Shown here piece after piece: positions 26,365 through 34,760 of a DNA stretch of 64,000 nucleotides. The notes under the pieces were generated by a model. The model searched no databases, had not been told where the DNA came from, and saw only the letters and a program-made list of their open reading frames with translations. A program made the position numbers and the translations under genes. The stretch lies in contig NC_022584.1 in the NCBI RefSeq assembly GCF_000479335.1, forward strand, positions 62,001-126,000. Direction: 5' to 3'. Every line of letters begins with the position of its first letter. Positions within the stretch are counted from its first letter, which is position 1. Origin of the DNA: Streptococcus ilei (lineage in GTDB: Bacteria > Bacillota > Bacilli > Lactobacillales > Streptococcaceae).

Positions 26365-28332
26365 TTATTTCACGTGTTTTGCAAGTTCTTCTTGTGCTTT
26401 TTTATTGGTTTCTTCTTTTTCTTTCAACCAATTCTTATAAGCTTTGTCGTAGTCAGCCGTTGTGACTGTATCACTTTGTAATTCCATGTACTTGTAGTAG
26501 CTAGCCCCGTCTTTGATACCAATCAAGGAGAATGCTTTTGTAAATGGTTTGATCTTCGTGATAGAAGGGACAGCACCCTTAGAGTAGACAGGAAGTGCAA
26601 AGGCATTGTCTGTCAACCAAGCTTGAGCAACAGCATATTTTTCATAACGAGTTTTGGTATCCAATTGTTCCGCATTGGCATCATCCAATAGTTGTTTGTA
26701 CTCGTTCAAACCTAGTTTTTCAATTAGGGATTGGTCAGTTGACGGATTGATTCCCATTCCTGCTAAGGCTGAACCATCGACTGGATTGAAGATATCCAAG
26801 TAAGTTGATGGGTCTTGGAAGTCAGGTCCCCAACCAGCGATATCCATATCAAAGTCTTTTTGATCAGGACTTTGAGCGAAGTAGGTTGCATTGTCCGCAT
26901 CTTCCGTAGACATTTTCTGAACATCCACGACGACATTTTCTTTTCCTAATGTTTTTTCGATGGAGTCTTTCATTGAATCAGCTTGTTGCACAATGCTAGC
27001 AGAAGACTGGTCAACTACATAGTCGATGTGGATTGGGAATTGGACACCTTGCGCTTGGAGCTCTTCTTTGGCTTTGGCAAATTGTGCTTTGGCCTTGTCC
27101 GCATTGAACATGCTATCTTGCGCATCAGCTAGGCTGACATCCTTCCAATCATCTCCTGTTGCAGCAAGTTTTTCTTCGACAACGCTACCGAAGTCTTTGT
27201 TGTCTACTTGCACAAATGTTGGAGGTACAAGAAGCGTACGAAGGGTTTTGCTAGCGCCATCTTTCCCGTTTGATTGGGCACTTAGTGAAGTACGATCAAG
27301 GGCAAAGTTGATGGCTTGACGGAAGTTTTTGTTTTGAAGAGCTGTTTTGGTTTGGTTCTTCTGGTCGTCTGTTGTTTTCTCAGTATGACCGTAGTTTTGA
27401 CGGTTTACGTTGAAGTAAACATAGTAGACAGTCGCATCTTGTGGTGAATAAACGATATTGTCTTTGAATTTTTTCTCAATGGTACTAAATGTTGAGCTCG
27501 TTGGGAAGAGACGCGCAGTGGTCAAGTTTCCATCAGAGAAGTTACGAGCAAGGTAGTCTTGGTCAGAACCATCGAAGTAGGTCAATTTGATATTTTCAAT
27601 CTTCACATTGTCTTTGTCGTAGTAGTTCTCGTTCTTGGTGAACTCCATCAAAGATTTGGAAGTGAAGGATTTCAAGTAGTAAGGACCGTTGTAAAGGATT
27701 CCAGAAGGTTTGACGCTACCGAAGTCTTTACCTGCAGATTTGAGGAATTTTTCATTGACAGGCATCATGGTCGAAGTTGTCAATTTAGAATTCCAGAAGG
27801 ATTCAGGTTGAGCCAAGGTGTATTGGAGGGTATGGTCATCAACGGCTTTGACCCCAACTTTAGAGAAGTCTGTATTTTTACCAGTGACATAGTCATCCAG
27901 GCCGGCTACTGAGTTTTGAACCAAGTAGAGGGCATCTGACTTGTTGTCAGCTACATACTTAAGAGAAGTGACGAAGTCCTGTGCAGTGACATCTGCATAT
28001 TCGTTTCCTTCTGAGTCGTACCATTTTGCATCTTTACGGAGTTTATAAGTGTAGGTTAATCCGTCTTTAGAGACAGACCAATCTTCCGCTAGTGCAGGGA
28101 CGAGATTACCATATTGGTCATTTTCAAACAATCCATCAACCAAGTTAGTTGTAACGTCACTTGTTGTAGAACGGTTTGAAAGGAGGTAGTTCAAAGAATC
28201 TGGATCAGTACTAAACACGTATGAGTAAGTGTTTGTCTGAGAAGATTTTGAAGATGATCCACATGAAGCAAGGAACAGGGCTGAAGCAACCGTGACACCT
28301 GCAAGGAAAGCTAGTTTAGATTTTTTCATCAC
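26365..28332 (-). CDS. Oligopeptide-binding lipoprotein (OppA/AliA-like)
   Basis: A 655-residue solute-binding protein with a lipoprotein signal (lipobox LASC, Cys24) followed by a Ser-rich linker and the SBP_bac_5 domain: YVFSTDPDSLNYL, the long LTYTYKLRKDAKWYDSEG family signature, and DFDMDIAGWGPDFQDPSTYLD near the end. It captures peptides for an Opp-type importer. No permease or ATPase lies nearby, so it is an orphan binding protein like pneumococcal AliA/AliB, which act as peptide sensors feeding the Ami/Opp system. Confidence 0.92.
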   Translation of the reverse strand: MMKKSKLAFLAGVTVASALFLASCGSSSKSSQTNTYSYVFSTDPDSLNYLLSNRSTTSDVTTNLVDGLFENDQYGNLVPALAEDWSVSKDGLTYTYKLRKDAKWYDSEGNEYADVTAQDFVTSLKYVADNKSDALYLVQNSVAGLDDYVTGKNTDFSKVGVKAVDDHTLQYTLAQPESFWNSKLTTSTMMPVNEKFLKSAGKDFGSVKPSGILYNGPYYLKSFTSKSLMEFTKNENYYDKDNVKIENIKLTYFDGSDQDYLARNFSDGNLTTARLFPTSSTFSTIEKKFKDNIVYSPQDATVYYVYFNVNRQNYGHTEKTTDDQKNQTKTALQNKNFRQAINFALDRTSLSAQSNGKDGASKTLRTLLVPPTFVQVDNKDFGSVVEEKLAATGDDWKDVSLADAQDSMFNADKAKAQFAKAKEELQAQGVQFPIHIDYVVDQSSASIVQQADSMKDSIEKTLGKENVVVDVQKMSTEDADNATYFAQSPDQKDFDMDIAGWGPDFQDPSTYLDIFNPVDGSALAGMGINPSTDQSLIEKLGLNEYKQLLDDANAEQLDTKTRYEKYAVAQAWLTDNAFALPVYSKGAVPSITKIKPFTKAFSLIGIKDGASYYKYMELQSDTVTTADYDKAYKNWLKEKEETNKKAQEELAKHVK

Positions 28333-28360
28333 TTATCTCCTTTAATAAAGATTTTGTATT

Positions 28361-28366
28361 ATTATA
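28361..28366 (-). promoter_or_regulatory. -10 box of the oligopeptide lipoprotein gene
   Basis: TATAAT on the minus strand, 29 bases before the start, inside GTGTATAATAATAC. Confidence 0.55.
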
Positions 28367-28466
28367 CACCTTTTTTTATAAAAAGCAAATTTTTTTTGAA
28401 ATTAATTGTATATTTAGTCATATTGTTCGGATTTATTGAGTTTTATTCAAGATTTCACTATTATGC

Positions 28467-28531
28467 TTTACAAACTAGCTTAGGTGGAGTATACTAATAG
28501 TGAAAGAGCTAGTATGTAAAACAAACTAGCT
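28467..28531 (+). promoter_or_regulatory. Promoter with three PadR-type operator half-sites
   Basis: TTTACA (28467) and TATACT (28490) are 17 bases apart. TTTACAAACTAGCT (28467-28480), its inverted form AGCTAGTATGTAAA (28507-28520) and a further direct ACAAACTAGCT (28521-28531) overlap the -35 box and the transcript start. Such placement fits autorepression by the PadR gene that follows. Confidence 0.7.
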
Positions 28532-28562
28532 AAAAGAAGCCTGTATAGAAAGGGGGAGAAGG

Positions 28563-28892
28563 ATGAAAGAGTCGCAATTGCTAAAGGGTGTCCTGGAAGG
28601 TTGTGTTCTAGAAATTATTTCAAAAAAATCTATCTATGGCTATGAATTGATCCAAAGCCTCAAGGAATCCGGCTTTGATAAGATTGTTGCGGGGACTGTT
28701 TATCCCTTGCTTCAGAAGTTAGAGAAGCAGGGAGTTATAATAGGAGAGATGAGGCCCTCTCCAGATGGCCCTGATCGCAAGTATTTTTCACTAAGTGATG
28801 CTGGAAGAGAGCGCCTAGAGGAATTTTGGTACCAGTGGCAGGATCTGGTCATTAAAGTAGAACGCGTGAAAAAGGAGGGGAAAGCAATATGA
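28563..28892 (+). CDS. PadR-family transcriptional regulator
   Basis: A 109-residue winged-helix repressor with the typical LEGCVLEIISKKSIYGYEL start, GTVYPLLQKLEKQGVI recognition/wing region and DRKYFSLSDAGRERL. The short form lacks the long C-terminal helix domain beyond one dimerisation helix. It overlaps the downstream membrane gene by four bases (ATGA), so the two are coupled; it probably represses its own operon through the repeated site upstream. Confidence 0.9.
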   Translation: MKESQLLKGVLEGCVLEIISKKSIYGYELIQSLKESGFDKIVAGTVYPLLQKLEKQGVIIGEMRPSPDGPDRKYFSLSDAGRERLEEFWYQWQDLVIKVERVKKEGKAI

Positions 28893-29719
28893 CATCAGCT
28901 ATTTATTATGAAGAAACGCAGGCTTTGGTTGAAACCTTTAGCCAGGAGGACCAAGCTTACTTCCAAGATCTCTGGGATTATTTCAATTTCACCGGTTTCT
29001 TATATGAGGAGAAGGCTTTGAGAGAGCAGGTCTATAATCTAGCGCTAGATTTTTCGCAAGCAAGCGGAGATGGATTGACGGCTAAGGACTATTTTGGACA
29101 GGATCCAAAGGGAATGGCAGACCAAATCCTAGAGAATATGCCCAAAGAATCCACGCGCTCTGTTCTGAAATATGGTGCGATTGTCTCGGGAATTGTGATT
29201 TTCTATCGCCTCTTAAGTGATTTTGCTTCGCAAGCAGTCCTGGTTCTCAAGCCACTCGTCTATCTAACGGATAGTATTTTAGGTATTTTAGTCGTTGGGT
29301 TACTATTCTATCTCCTTCGTCGCCTTATTTTTGCAGAAGAGAAGTCAAAAAAAGCAATTTATGTAGCAGTCGTTTTCGTTCTAGGATTCTATTTCGCTAG
29401 TGAGATAGTGGGTGTCCGTTTCTTGCCAGCTATTGCTTGGTTAACAGTGCCAAATCCATGGGATACCTTCCTCATTACAGGGGCTTGTGCAGGACTTATC
29501 CTGTGGCAGTGGAAAGAAGAGTTTGCTCGTGCCTTCATCTTTCCTATTCTGTCCTTCTTAGTAGTGGGATTCTTGCATCGCTGGACCTTGGCGCAAGGAA
29601 TTCAGAATTCTACCATGACTATCATTCTGCCTACGGTAATCATTGTTATAGGATTGATGATTTACTATTGGTTCACGATTCGCGCCTTGAAAAAGAACAA
29701 GACAGAAAATGGTGAATAG
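28889..29719 (+). CDS. DUF1129-family membrane protein
   Basis: A 276-residue protein: a cytoplasmic helical HAAS-like domain (about residues 1-90, with YFQDLWDYFNF and DYFGQDPKGMADQIL) followed by six or so membrane helices. PadR plus HAAS/DUF1129 is a common two-gene unit in Firmicutes whose role is thought to be membrane or envelope signalling; the ligand is unknown. A terminator follows. Confidence 0.82.
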   Translation: MTSAIYYEETQALVETFSQEDQAYFQDLWDYFNFTGFLYEEKALREQVYNLALDFSQASGDGLTAKDYFGQDPKGMADQILENMPKESTRSVLKYGAIVSGIVIFYRLLSDFASQAVLVLKPLVYLTDSILGILVVGLLFYLLRRLIFAEEKSKKAIYVAVVFVLGFYFASEIVGVRFLPAIAWLTVPNPWDTFLITGACAGLILWQWKEEFARAFIFPILSFLVVGFLHRWTLAQGIQNSTMTIILPTVIIVIGLMIYYWFTIRALKKNKTENGE

Positions 29720-29723
29720 AGTG

Positions 29724-29750
29724 AAAAGGGGGAGGAAACTCCCCTTTTTC
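29724..29750 (+). terminator. Terminator after the DUF1129 gene
   Basis: AAAAGGGGGAG / CTCCCCTTTTT with a GAAA loop. Confidence 0.9.
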
Positions 29751-29780
29751 TGTTGAAAAACAACGAGCAAGCTTGATTTT

Positions 29781-29789
29781 TGTTATAAT
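29781..29789 (+). promoter_or_regulatory. Extended -10 promoter of the DUF2829/SDR pair
   Basis: TGTTATAAT, 31 bases before the start at 29820. Confidence 0.6.
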
Positions 29790-29819
29790 GAAAGGGACTA
29801 TAAATCAAAGGAGAAGATG

Positions 29820-30056
29820 ATGACATTTGAAGAAATCTTGCCGGGACTAAAGGCAAAAAAGAAATATGTCCGTACGGGTTGGGGTGGAGCAGAGAACTAT
29901 GTTCAGCTTTTTGATACCATCGAGCAAAATGGAGTGGCTCTAGAAGTGACGCCTTATTTTCTCATTAATGTCTCTGGTGAAGGCGAAGGATTTTCCATGT
30001 GGAGTCCAACTCCTTGTGATGTCTTAGCGACAGATTGGGTGGAAGTCCATGACTAA
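29820..30056 (+). CDS. DUF2829 protein, Tad2-like fold
   Basis: A 78-residue protein matching the DUF2829 plan: N-terminal FEEILPGLKAKKKYVRTGW, a middle FLINVSGEG strand and the closing WSPTPCDVLATDWVEV. DUF2829 includes the phage protein Tad2, which sequesters the gcADPR signal of Thoeris defence. Bacterial chromosomal members usually have unknown roles, so no anti-defence role is claimed. Of two adjacent ATGs I prefer 29820, six bases after AAAGGAG. The end overlaps the SDR gene by eight bases. Confidence 0.75.
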   Translation: MTFEEILPGLKAKKKYVRTGWGGAENYVQLFDTIEQNGVALEVTPYFLINVSGEGEGFSMWSPTPCDVLATDWVEVHD

Positions 30057-30747
30057 ACGGGTCTTGATTACGGGCGTGAGCTCCGGGATTGGTTTGGCTC
30101 AAGCTCGTCTCTTTCTAGAAAAGGGCTACCAGGTTTATGGGGTGGACCAGGGAGCTGATCCCCAGTTGCCAGGGGCTTTCCATTTTTTGCAGCGGGACTT
30201 GACCTTGGATTTGACGCCGATTTTTGACTGGTGTCCTGAGGTCGACGTCTTGTGCAATACGGCCGGCGTTTTGGATGACTACAAACCACTTCTTGAGCAA
30301 AGCGCTCAGGAGATTCAGGAGATCTTTGAGATCAACTATGTGACTCCGGTAGAGTTGACAAGGCATTATCTGACTCAAATGTTGGAGAAGAAGCAAGGGA
30401 TCATCATCAATATGTGCTCCATTGCATCTAGCCTAGCGGGTGGAGGCGGTCACGCTTATACCTCCTCCAAGCATGCCCTAGCGGGCTTTACCAAGCAGTT
30501 GGCCCTAGATTATGCAGAAGCTGGTATTCAAGTCTTTGGCATTGCACCAGGTGCTGTCAAAACAGGCATGACCGCAGCGGACTTTGAACCAGGAGGCCTA
30601 GCAGACTGGGTGGCTAGTGAGACCCCTATTAAACGCTGGATAGAGCCAGAAGAAGTGGCAGAAGTCAGCCTCTTTTTGGCCAGTGGGAAGGCCTCTGCCA
30701 TGCAGGGGCAAATCCTGACCATTGATGGTGGCTGGAGTTTGAAGTAA
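30049..30747 (+). CDS. Short-chain dehydrogenase/reductase (FabG-like)
   Basis: A classical SDR of 232 residues: NAD(P) glycine motif TGVSSGIG at 8-15, NTAG at about 70, catalytic Ser in NMCSIASS, Tyr and Lys in YTSSKHAL, and PGAVKTGMT. The family reduces 3-oxoacyl-ACP and many other carbonyls; standing outside a fab operon, its substrate is open. Translation is probably coupled to the DUF2829 gene. Confidence 0.85.
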   Translation: MTKRVLITGVSSGIGLAQARLFLEKGYQVYGVDQGADPQLPGAFHFLQRDLTLDLTPIFDWCPEVDVLCNTAGVLDDYKPLLEQSAQEIQEIFEINYVTPVELTRHYLTQMLEKKQGIIINMCSIASSLAGGGGHAYTSSKHALAGFTKQLALDYAEAGIQVFGIAPGAVKTGMTAADFEPGGLADWVASETPIKRWIEPEEVAEVSLFLASGKASAMQGQILTIDGGWSLK

Positions 30748-30776
30748 GGGCTGAGATAAGCATAAAAGATAAGAAT

Positions 30777-30812
30777 GAAATGAGTCTAGTTGAACAGCTG
30801 GACTCATTTTCT
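30777..30812 (+). terminator. Terminator after the SDR gene
   Basis: AAATGAGTCTAG / CTGGACTCATTT followed by T-rich sequence. Confidence 0.8.
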
Positions 30813-30840
30813 ATTTTAGCTTTATGGAAAGGAAATCTTA

Positions 30841-30849
30841 TGGTATGAT
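30841..30849 (+). promoter_or_regulatory. Extended -10 promoter at the head of the immunity cluster
   Basis: TGGTATGAT, about 80 bases before the first cluster gene at 30924; no other strong promoter was seen for several genes downstream. Confidence 0.5.
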
Positions 30850-30923
30850 AGCCTAAAAGGGACCTGTAATATGGAGGTCAAATAAAAAAAGCCTTTGGGA
30901 AGAGAGACTCAAAAGGAGACGGG

Positions 30924-31262
30924 ATGCGAAAACACCAAGAACTTTCACTAGAGCAGATAATTGAGCAGGTGCGCGTAGATCAATTAGTATCAGATGATTT
31001 TTGCCTCTATGGCAAGGAGGATGGAGAACTGGCACTAGCTAGGCTCTATTGGGTATCCGATTATCCGGATGTCGTGGAAGACCGTGATGTCTACCCGACA
31101 GAAGTGACGGAGCAAGATCTGCAGCTAGTCTACTATGGAGAGCAGTTGATTGATGTTCTTGCAGTCGCACTTGAGGAAAAACCAAATGCTAGTCACAATG
31201 ACTTGGTCGAGGCTTTTAATTATTATCAGCAGCATGATAGCTTTATGCCATTTGAAGATTAG
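30924..31262 (+). CDS. DUF7716-like small acidic protein, immunity cluster
   Basis: A 112-residue acidic protein (LEQIIEQVRVDQLVSDD..., LIDVLAVALEEKPNASHNDLVEAFNYYQQHDSFMPF). The C-terminal NDLVEAFNYYxxxDSF block resembles DUF7716, a family found among toxin-immunity genes; the match is from memory and tentative. No membrane span or signal. GGAGACGGG precedes ATG. First gene of the same-strand run of small soluble proteins through 41702. Confidence 0.6.
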   Translation: MRKHQELSLEQIIEQVRVDQLVSDDFCLYGKEDGELALARLYWVSDYPDVVEDRDVYPTEVTEQDLQLVYYGEQLIDVLAVALEEKPNASHNDLVEAFNYYQQHDSFMPFED

Positions 31263-31314
31263 CTAGGCCGATTAGAGAAATGGTATTCAATGACTGATAG
31301 TGATAAGGAGAAAA

Positions 31315-31875
31315 ATGACAGTCAATATCGATGAATTCGTGAAGGAGCACGGCTTTTCTGTGGTAACTTCAGAGGAGAAACCATTTCGTCTTGATGAGAT
31401 TCGTTTCAACCTCTTTGCTTATTTAGAAGATTATTCCAAAATGGGTTTTTCTTTTGTTAAAGCAGGTGACGAACTAGTCGAACTAAGGAAAAATCAGGAG
31501 AGTTATAGGTTTGTTGGCCGGTGTTTTTTAGGATTTTTTGTCATTGGAGAAGAGGAGCAAATCTTTTTACTTTGCAATCAAGAAGGAAGGGAAGTTTTTC
31601 AAGAAGCGAGGATTTATGTCAATTCTTCCTTGCAAGCTTTTGTTTCCTCTTATTCGCTTTTTCTATCAGCACTCTTTCTTTTAAAAGCAAAATTTTATGA
31701 AATTGAGCAAGTTGAAGTCGAAGAGATTGCAGTAAACTTGAAGAATCAAGTACTTGCCTTGGAAGCTCACCCTGAACAAGAATTGCCCTTCTGGGAGCAC
31801 ATGGCCTATTTGATAGAAGACGATGGAATTGTACTAAGAGATGATCTCTTTCATATCTTAAATAAAGAGCAGTAG
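31315..31875 (+). CDS. SUKH-4-like immunity protein
   Basis: A 186-residue soluble protein. The middle shows FFVIGEEEQIFLLCNQEG followed by IYVNSSLQAFVSSYSLF, the order of strands and helix seen in SUKH-4 proteins (ligand strand, then FVNSSxxxF). SUKH proteins neutralise polymorphic toxins by direct binding. I start at ATG 31315 (MTVNIDEFV), five bases after AAGGAG; an upstream GTG at 31300 lacks a site. Confidence 0.6.
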   Translation: MTVNIDEFVKEHGFSVVTSEEKPFRLDEIRFNLFAYLEDYSKMGFSFVKAGDELVELRKNQESYRFVGRCFLGFFVIGEEEQIFLLCNQEGREVFQEARIYVNSSLQAFVSSYSLFLSALFLLKAKFYEIEQVEVEEIAVNLKNQVLALEAHPEQELPFWEHMAYLIEDDGIVLRDDLFHILNKEQ

Positions 31876-31894
31876 GAATAGAATTAAATTAATC

Positions 31895-32407
31895 ATGGAG
31901 AAAAAATTGCCCCAGATAAAGATTCGTGAGTGGAATGAAAAGCCAAGAACAAAACTCCGATTTATTAAAATTGGTGATATTTTTTGCTATCAATTTTTGG
32001 AGAAAATTTTTGTATTTGGTCAAATTATTGGAAAAGTGAACGTTGGTCATGTCATCCAATTTTTCGATATCTTTCAAGCAAGTCCTACTATAACAGTTGA
32101 GGAGCTAAATCGTGCTCAATTTATAGGTAAGCCCATCATTGTAGATTCTTACACCTTGTTTGATCGAAGTCCAGTATGGTCTTGGCAGATAATTGGTCAT
32201 CAAGTGGATTTTGATCCAAGCCCTTTTAAGGATTTAGCCTTTAAATGGGGAGATCCAAATGGTCCTCACTTTGGGAAGGTCTGGATAGATGGTAGGACAG
32301 AACCTAAGATTTTTTCTAGGGAAGAAGTTGAGGAGCTGGACTGGGAAGCCTGTGTCGGAAGTATAGTTTATAACAGAATATTGGAAGAAGAACTGGCAAG
32401 CAGATGA
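31895..32407 (+). CDS. Imm26-like immunity protein
   Basis: A 170-residue protein with RFIKIGDIFCYQFLEKIFVFGQIIGK near the N-terminus, the KxGDIF...FGxxIGK plan of the Imm26 immunity family, and a C-terminal WGDPNGPHFGKVW block. The ATG at 31895 has no clear ribosome site; an in-frame TTG at 31907 lies six bases after GGAG and is a plausible alternative start. Confidence 0.65.
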   Translation: MEKKLPQIKIREWNEKPRTKLRFIKIGDIFCYQFLEKIFVFGQIIGKVNVGHVIQFFDIFQASPTITVEELNRAQFIGKPIIVDSYTLFDRSPVWSWQIIGHQVDFDPSPFKDLAFKWGDPNGPHFGKVWIDGRTEPKIFSREEVEELDWEACVGSIVYNRILEEELASR

Positions 32408-32423
32408 AATAAAGGAGTTTTAG

Positions 32424-33050
32424 ATGGACTATGTAGATGAGTTAACTTCAGGACGTACGCCCTTGGTAAAAAAAGCAGCTAAGAAAATTTTAAAGGGCAA
32501 ACTAAAAGGATATGGACCATTTTTGCATCAGGCCTTGGAAGGGGAGATGGAAAAACCTAAATCATGGGAATCACAAATGTACTTACTCTACGCCATAGCC
32601 GCAACGGATTGTACAGAAGAAGTCACCTATCTCAAGTCATTACTGCTGAGAGACATCCCAACACCTGTAACCTACCGCTCTCTAGCAGTAGCGATTGCTT
32701 ATTTAGAAAATTTAGAAACAGAGAACTTGTCTTTTGTTTATGAGTCCTTGGAATCGAATAACTTCTCGCAAGTTGCAGGTGCTTGTGCTGCTATTTATAT
32801 GAAAAAGATAGTACTTAAAGATGATGATTTTAACAAAATTATGTCTTATGTAACTCAGCCTAAATACCTTGAGCATATTGGCAAAGTCACAAATCCATTT
32901 TTATTTATTTTAGCAGCATCTTATTTATTTTCTGAGAAAAATCGAGAGAAAATTGTAGACTTTTCCCGTCAGTTCGATATATCTACCGTCAAGGACTTAA
33001 TCAATGACGTTACAAAAGGAAAGGACGGCAGGAGGATTAGTCTCTTTTAA
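32424..33050 (+). CDS. HEAT-like helical protein, probable immunity protein
   Basis: A 208-residue all-helical protein (YVDELTSGRTPLVKKAAKKIL, SWESQMYLLYAIAATDCTEEV, YRSLAVAIAYLENLET) whose helix pairs resemble HEAT repeats. Helical-repeat proteins occur among toxin immunities. AAAGGAG precedes the ATG. Family not recognised with confidence. Confidence 0.55.
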   Translation: MDYVDELTSGRTPLVKKAAKKILKGKLKGYGPFLHQALEGEMEKPKSWESQMYLLYAIAATDCTEEVTYLKSLLLRDIPTPVTYRSLAVAIAYLENLETENLSFVYESLESNNFSQVAGACAAIYMKKIVLKDDDFNKIMSYVTQPKYLEHIGKVTNPFLFILAASYLFSEKNREKIVDFSRQFDISTVKDLINDVTKGKDGRRISLF

Positions 33051-33156
33051 AGTCTATTTAAAGGAAAAAACTATTACTTATTTAAAAGAGTACAAACATT
33101 GGACCTTGACTTAAGGATGGACCTTTATACAAGAAAAACACTGCGAGATCACAAAT

Positions 33157-33870
33157 ATGAAGTTACAATATTTTGAACTAGATAGGCCCTATGTGGAAAA
33201 TCGTCAGAGGATTGAGGAGCTAATGGACTCAGCTACACTAACATACGAGGAAGCTAGAGTTGAGGACTACCGACAGAATTGGAAAGACCTGCGAAGAGAG
33301 TTCGTATATAAATCCAAATGTATGACCTCTATGGTAGAGCGCCTCTTCAAACCAGTTGTGACCAAGGATTGTTGGAAAATCATCGTAGAGTGTGTAGATA
33401 CGATTAGCAATCCAGCTATCATGAACCTACTTGGTGCCTATACTGTCCAGGTCTTATTTGATTTTTCTAGCTATGAAACCTTAAGCCCATTGGATCAGAA
33501 AAAGATGCTCTTGGAAGCCTTGCTAAAAGGGGTGAAGCGCGTGTTTCAGGAACTCTCTATTCCATGCTCCTTGATAGAGGATGTACGAAGTGAAATAGAG
33601 AAAAATGATTATGAAAATAGCTGGGAGTGGAAAAGGAAGAAGATCCACTCCACGACCTATTCTATTCAAGTGGAGCACCAGCTTGATAAGGTGGATTTGT
33701 TTTGGAAGATAGAACATAAGGACAAGACTATCCATCAGTTGATTCAATCCTGCCCTCCTCATGAGATGGATTATGGGGCTAAACTTGGTAAACTGGAAGC
33801 AAAAGGGAACTTCCTATATCTGTTGGATAAACAGAATGAGATTGTGAGCAAAATTTCTGTTTCAGAATGA
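33157..33870 (+). CDS. Hypothetical protein of the immunity cluster (237 aa)
   Basis: A 237-residue soluble, charged protein that I do not recognise. A helical N-terminal half (YVENRQRIEELMDSATLTYEE, SNPAIMNLLGAYTVQVLFDF) is followed by a Trp/Lys-rich segment and short strands ending LDKQNEIVSKISV. The ribosome site is weak. A 106-base A/T-rich spacer before it holds a poor TTGACT/TATACA pair with only 14 bases between. Confidence 0.6.
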   Translation: MKLQYFELDRPYVENRQRIEELMDSATLTYEEARVEDYRQNWKDLRREFVYKSKCMTSMVERLFKPVVTKDCWKIIVECVDTISNPAIMNLLGAYTVQVLFDFSSYETLSPLDQKKMLLEALLKGVKRVFQELSIPCSLIEDVRSEIEKNDYENSWEWKRKKIHSTTYSIQVEHQLDKVDLFWKIEHKDKTIHQLIQSCPPHEMDYGAKLGKLEAKGNFLYLLDKQNEIVSKISVSE

Positions 33871-33883
33871 TGGAGCAAGAACA

Positions 33884-34324
33884 ATGAGTGACGTAAAAAA
33901 GAAATTATCCTTATTAAAAGTGGAAAGACGAATCAAGAGTTTGAAGGGGATAAAGGATGTCCATTTTCTGACCACTAAACCGAAAGAAATTGCTTGGTAT
34001 TCCGGTGAGTTGAATCCTATAGACTCTCCGATTGCTTGCCTTTATGAGTTTCCTGCCGACCTTATTACTAAAGATCTAAGTAGGTCGATTCAAAGTCTTG
34101 TTGGCAATAGCAGTCGGTTTATCCTAGTTTTTTGGGAGTTTTCACCAGTTTACGTCTTGTTTCAAATGGAGTCTTTGGATGAATTTTTGCCCTCTTATTC
34201 TACTGAATTTTCTACCAGAGACCTGACACTTTTCTTTCGAGACCAGGAAAAAGTACTGGATCTCCATTTAGCGGAGGATAAAGTAGAAGTGAGAGTCTTG
34301 GAGAATAAGGCTAAGAACCGGTAG
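33884..34324 (+). CDS. Hypothetical protein of the immunity cluster (146 aa)
   Basis: A 146-residue soluble alpha/beta protein of unknown family: KKKLSLLKVERRIKSLKGI, then strands around IAWYSGEL, FILVFWEF and VYVLFQMES. It starts 14 bases after the preceding gene, so the two are probably co-translated. No catalytic motif is visible. Confidence 0.55.
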   Translation: MSDVKKKLSLLKVERRIKSLKGIKDVHFLTTKPKEIAWYSGELNPIDSPIACLYEFPADLITKDLSRSIQSLVGNSSRFILVFWEFSPVYVLFQMESLDEFLPSYSTEFSTRDLTLFFRDQEKVLDLHLAEDKVEVRVLENKAKNR

Positions 34325-34421
34325 ATTCTATAAATTGAAAATGAACATAGAATTAGTCGATGAAAGAGGCAAAGAGGAAAGAATGCCATTCTTGTAGAGA
34401 CAAATGGTAAAGGTGGTTCTA

Positions 34422-34706
34422 ATGTGTGAAAAAGAATATTATTATTATGGCAATAGTGAGTTTATGTCAGGTCTAGGAGTTATTTATACAGAGTTTACTG
34501 GTCAGCGTGCAAGTCGACAAATTAACGTTTTGAATGGGCACTCTTATGCTTCTTCTTGCCTACAGGATTATGTTCCAGAAGTAGGGTTTCTACTCTATGA
34601 TGGTCGAAAAGATGAGTTGGATCTATCAGACTCCATCAAGATTAGTCAAGAGGAATTTGAACGAATTTGGACTCAGGCTGTCGCTAGCGGTCAGAATGAA
34701 ACGTAA
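34422..34706 (+). CDS. Hypothetical protein of the immunity cluster (94 aa)
   Basis: A 94-residue protein beginning MCEKEYYYYGNSEFM and rich in Tyr; C-terminal KISQEEFERIWTQAV helix. I prefer ATG 34422, with AAAGGTGG six bases ahead, over 34404. Unknown family; the size and setting fit an immunity protein. Confidence 0.5.
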   Translation: MCEKEYYYYGNSEFMSGLGVIYTEFTGQRASRQINVLNGHSYASSCLQDYVPEVGFLLYDGRKDELDLSDSIKISQEEFERIWTQAVASGQNET

Positions 34707-34760
34707 TCGTCAGTTGAAAATAGCCAAATAGAATCCCAAAAATGTGAGAGGAGTCCAATA

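Noticed and set aside
27026..27912. Plus-strand frames across the oligopeptide lipoprotein gene
   Set aside because: Antisense shadows; the minus-strand gene has a signal peptide, lipobox and full family signature.
33106..33131. Internal promoter before the gene at 33157
   Set aside because: TTGACT and TATACA are only 14 bases apart, too close for a usual sigma-A promoter.
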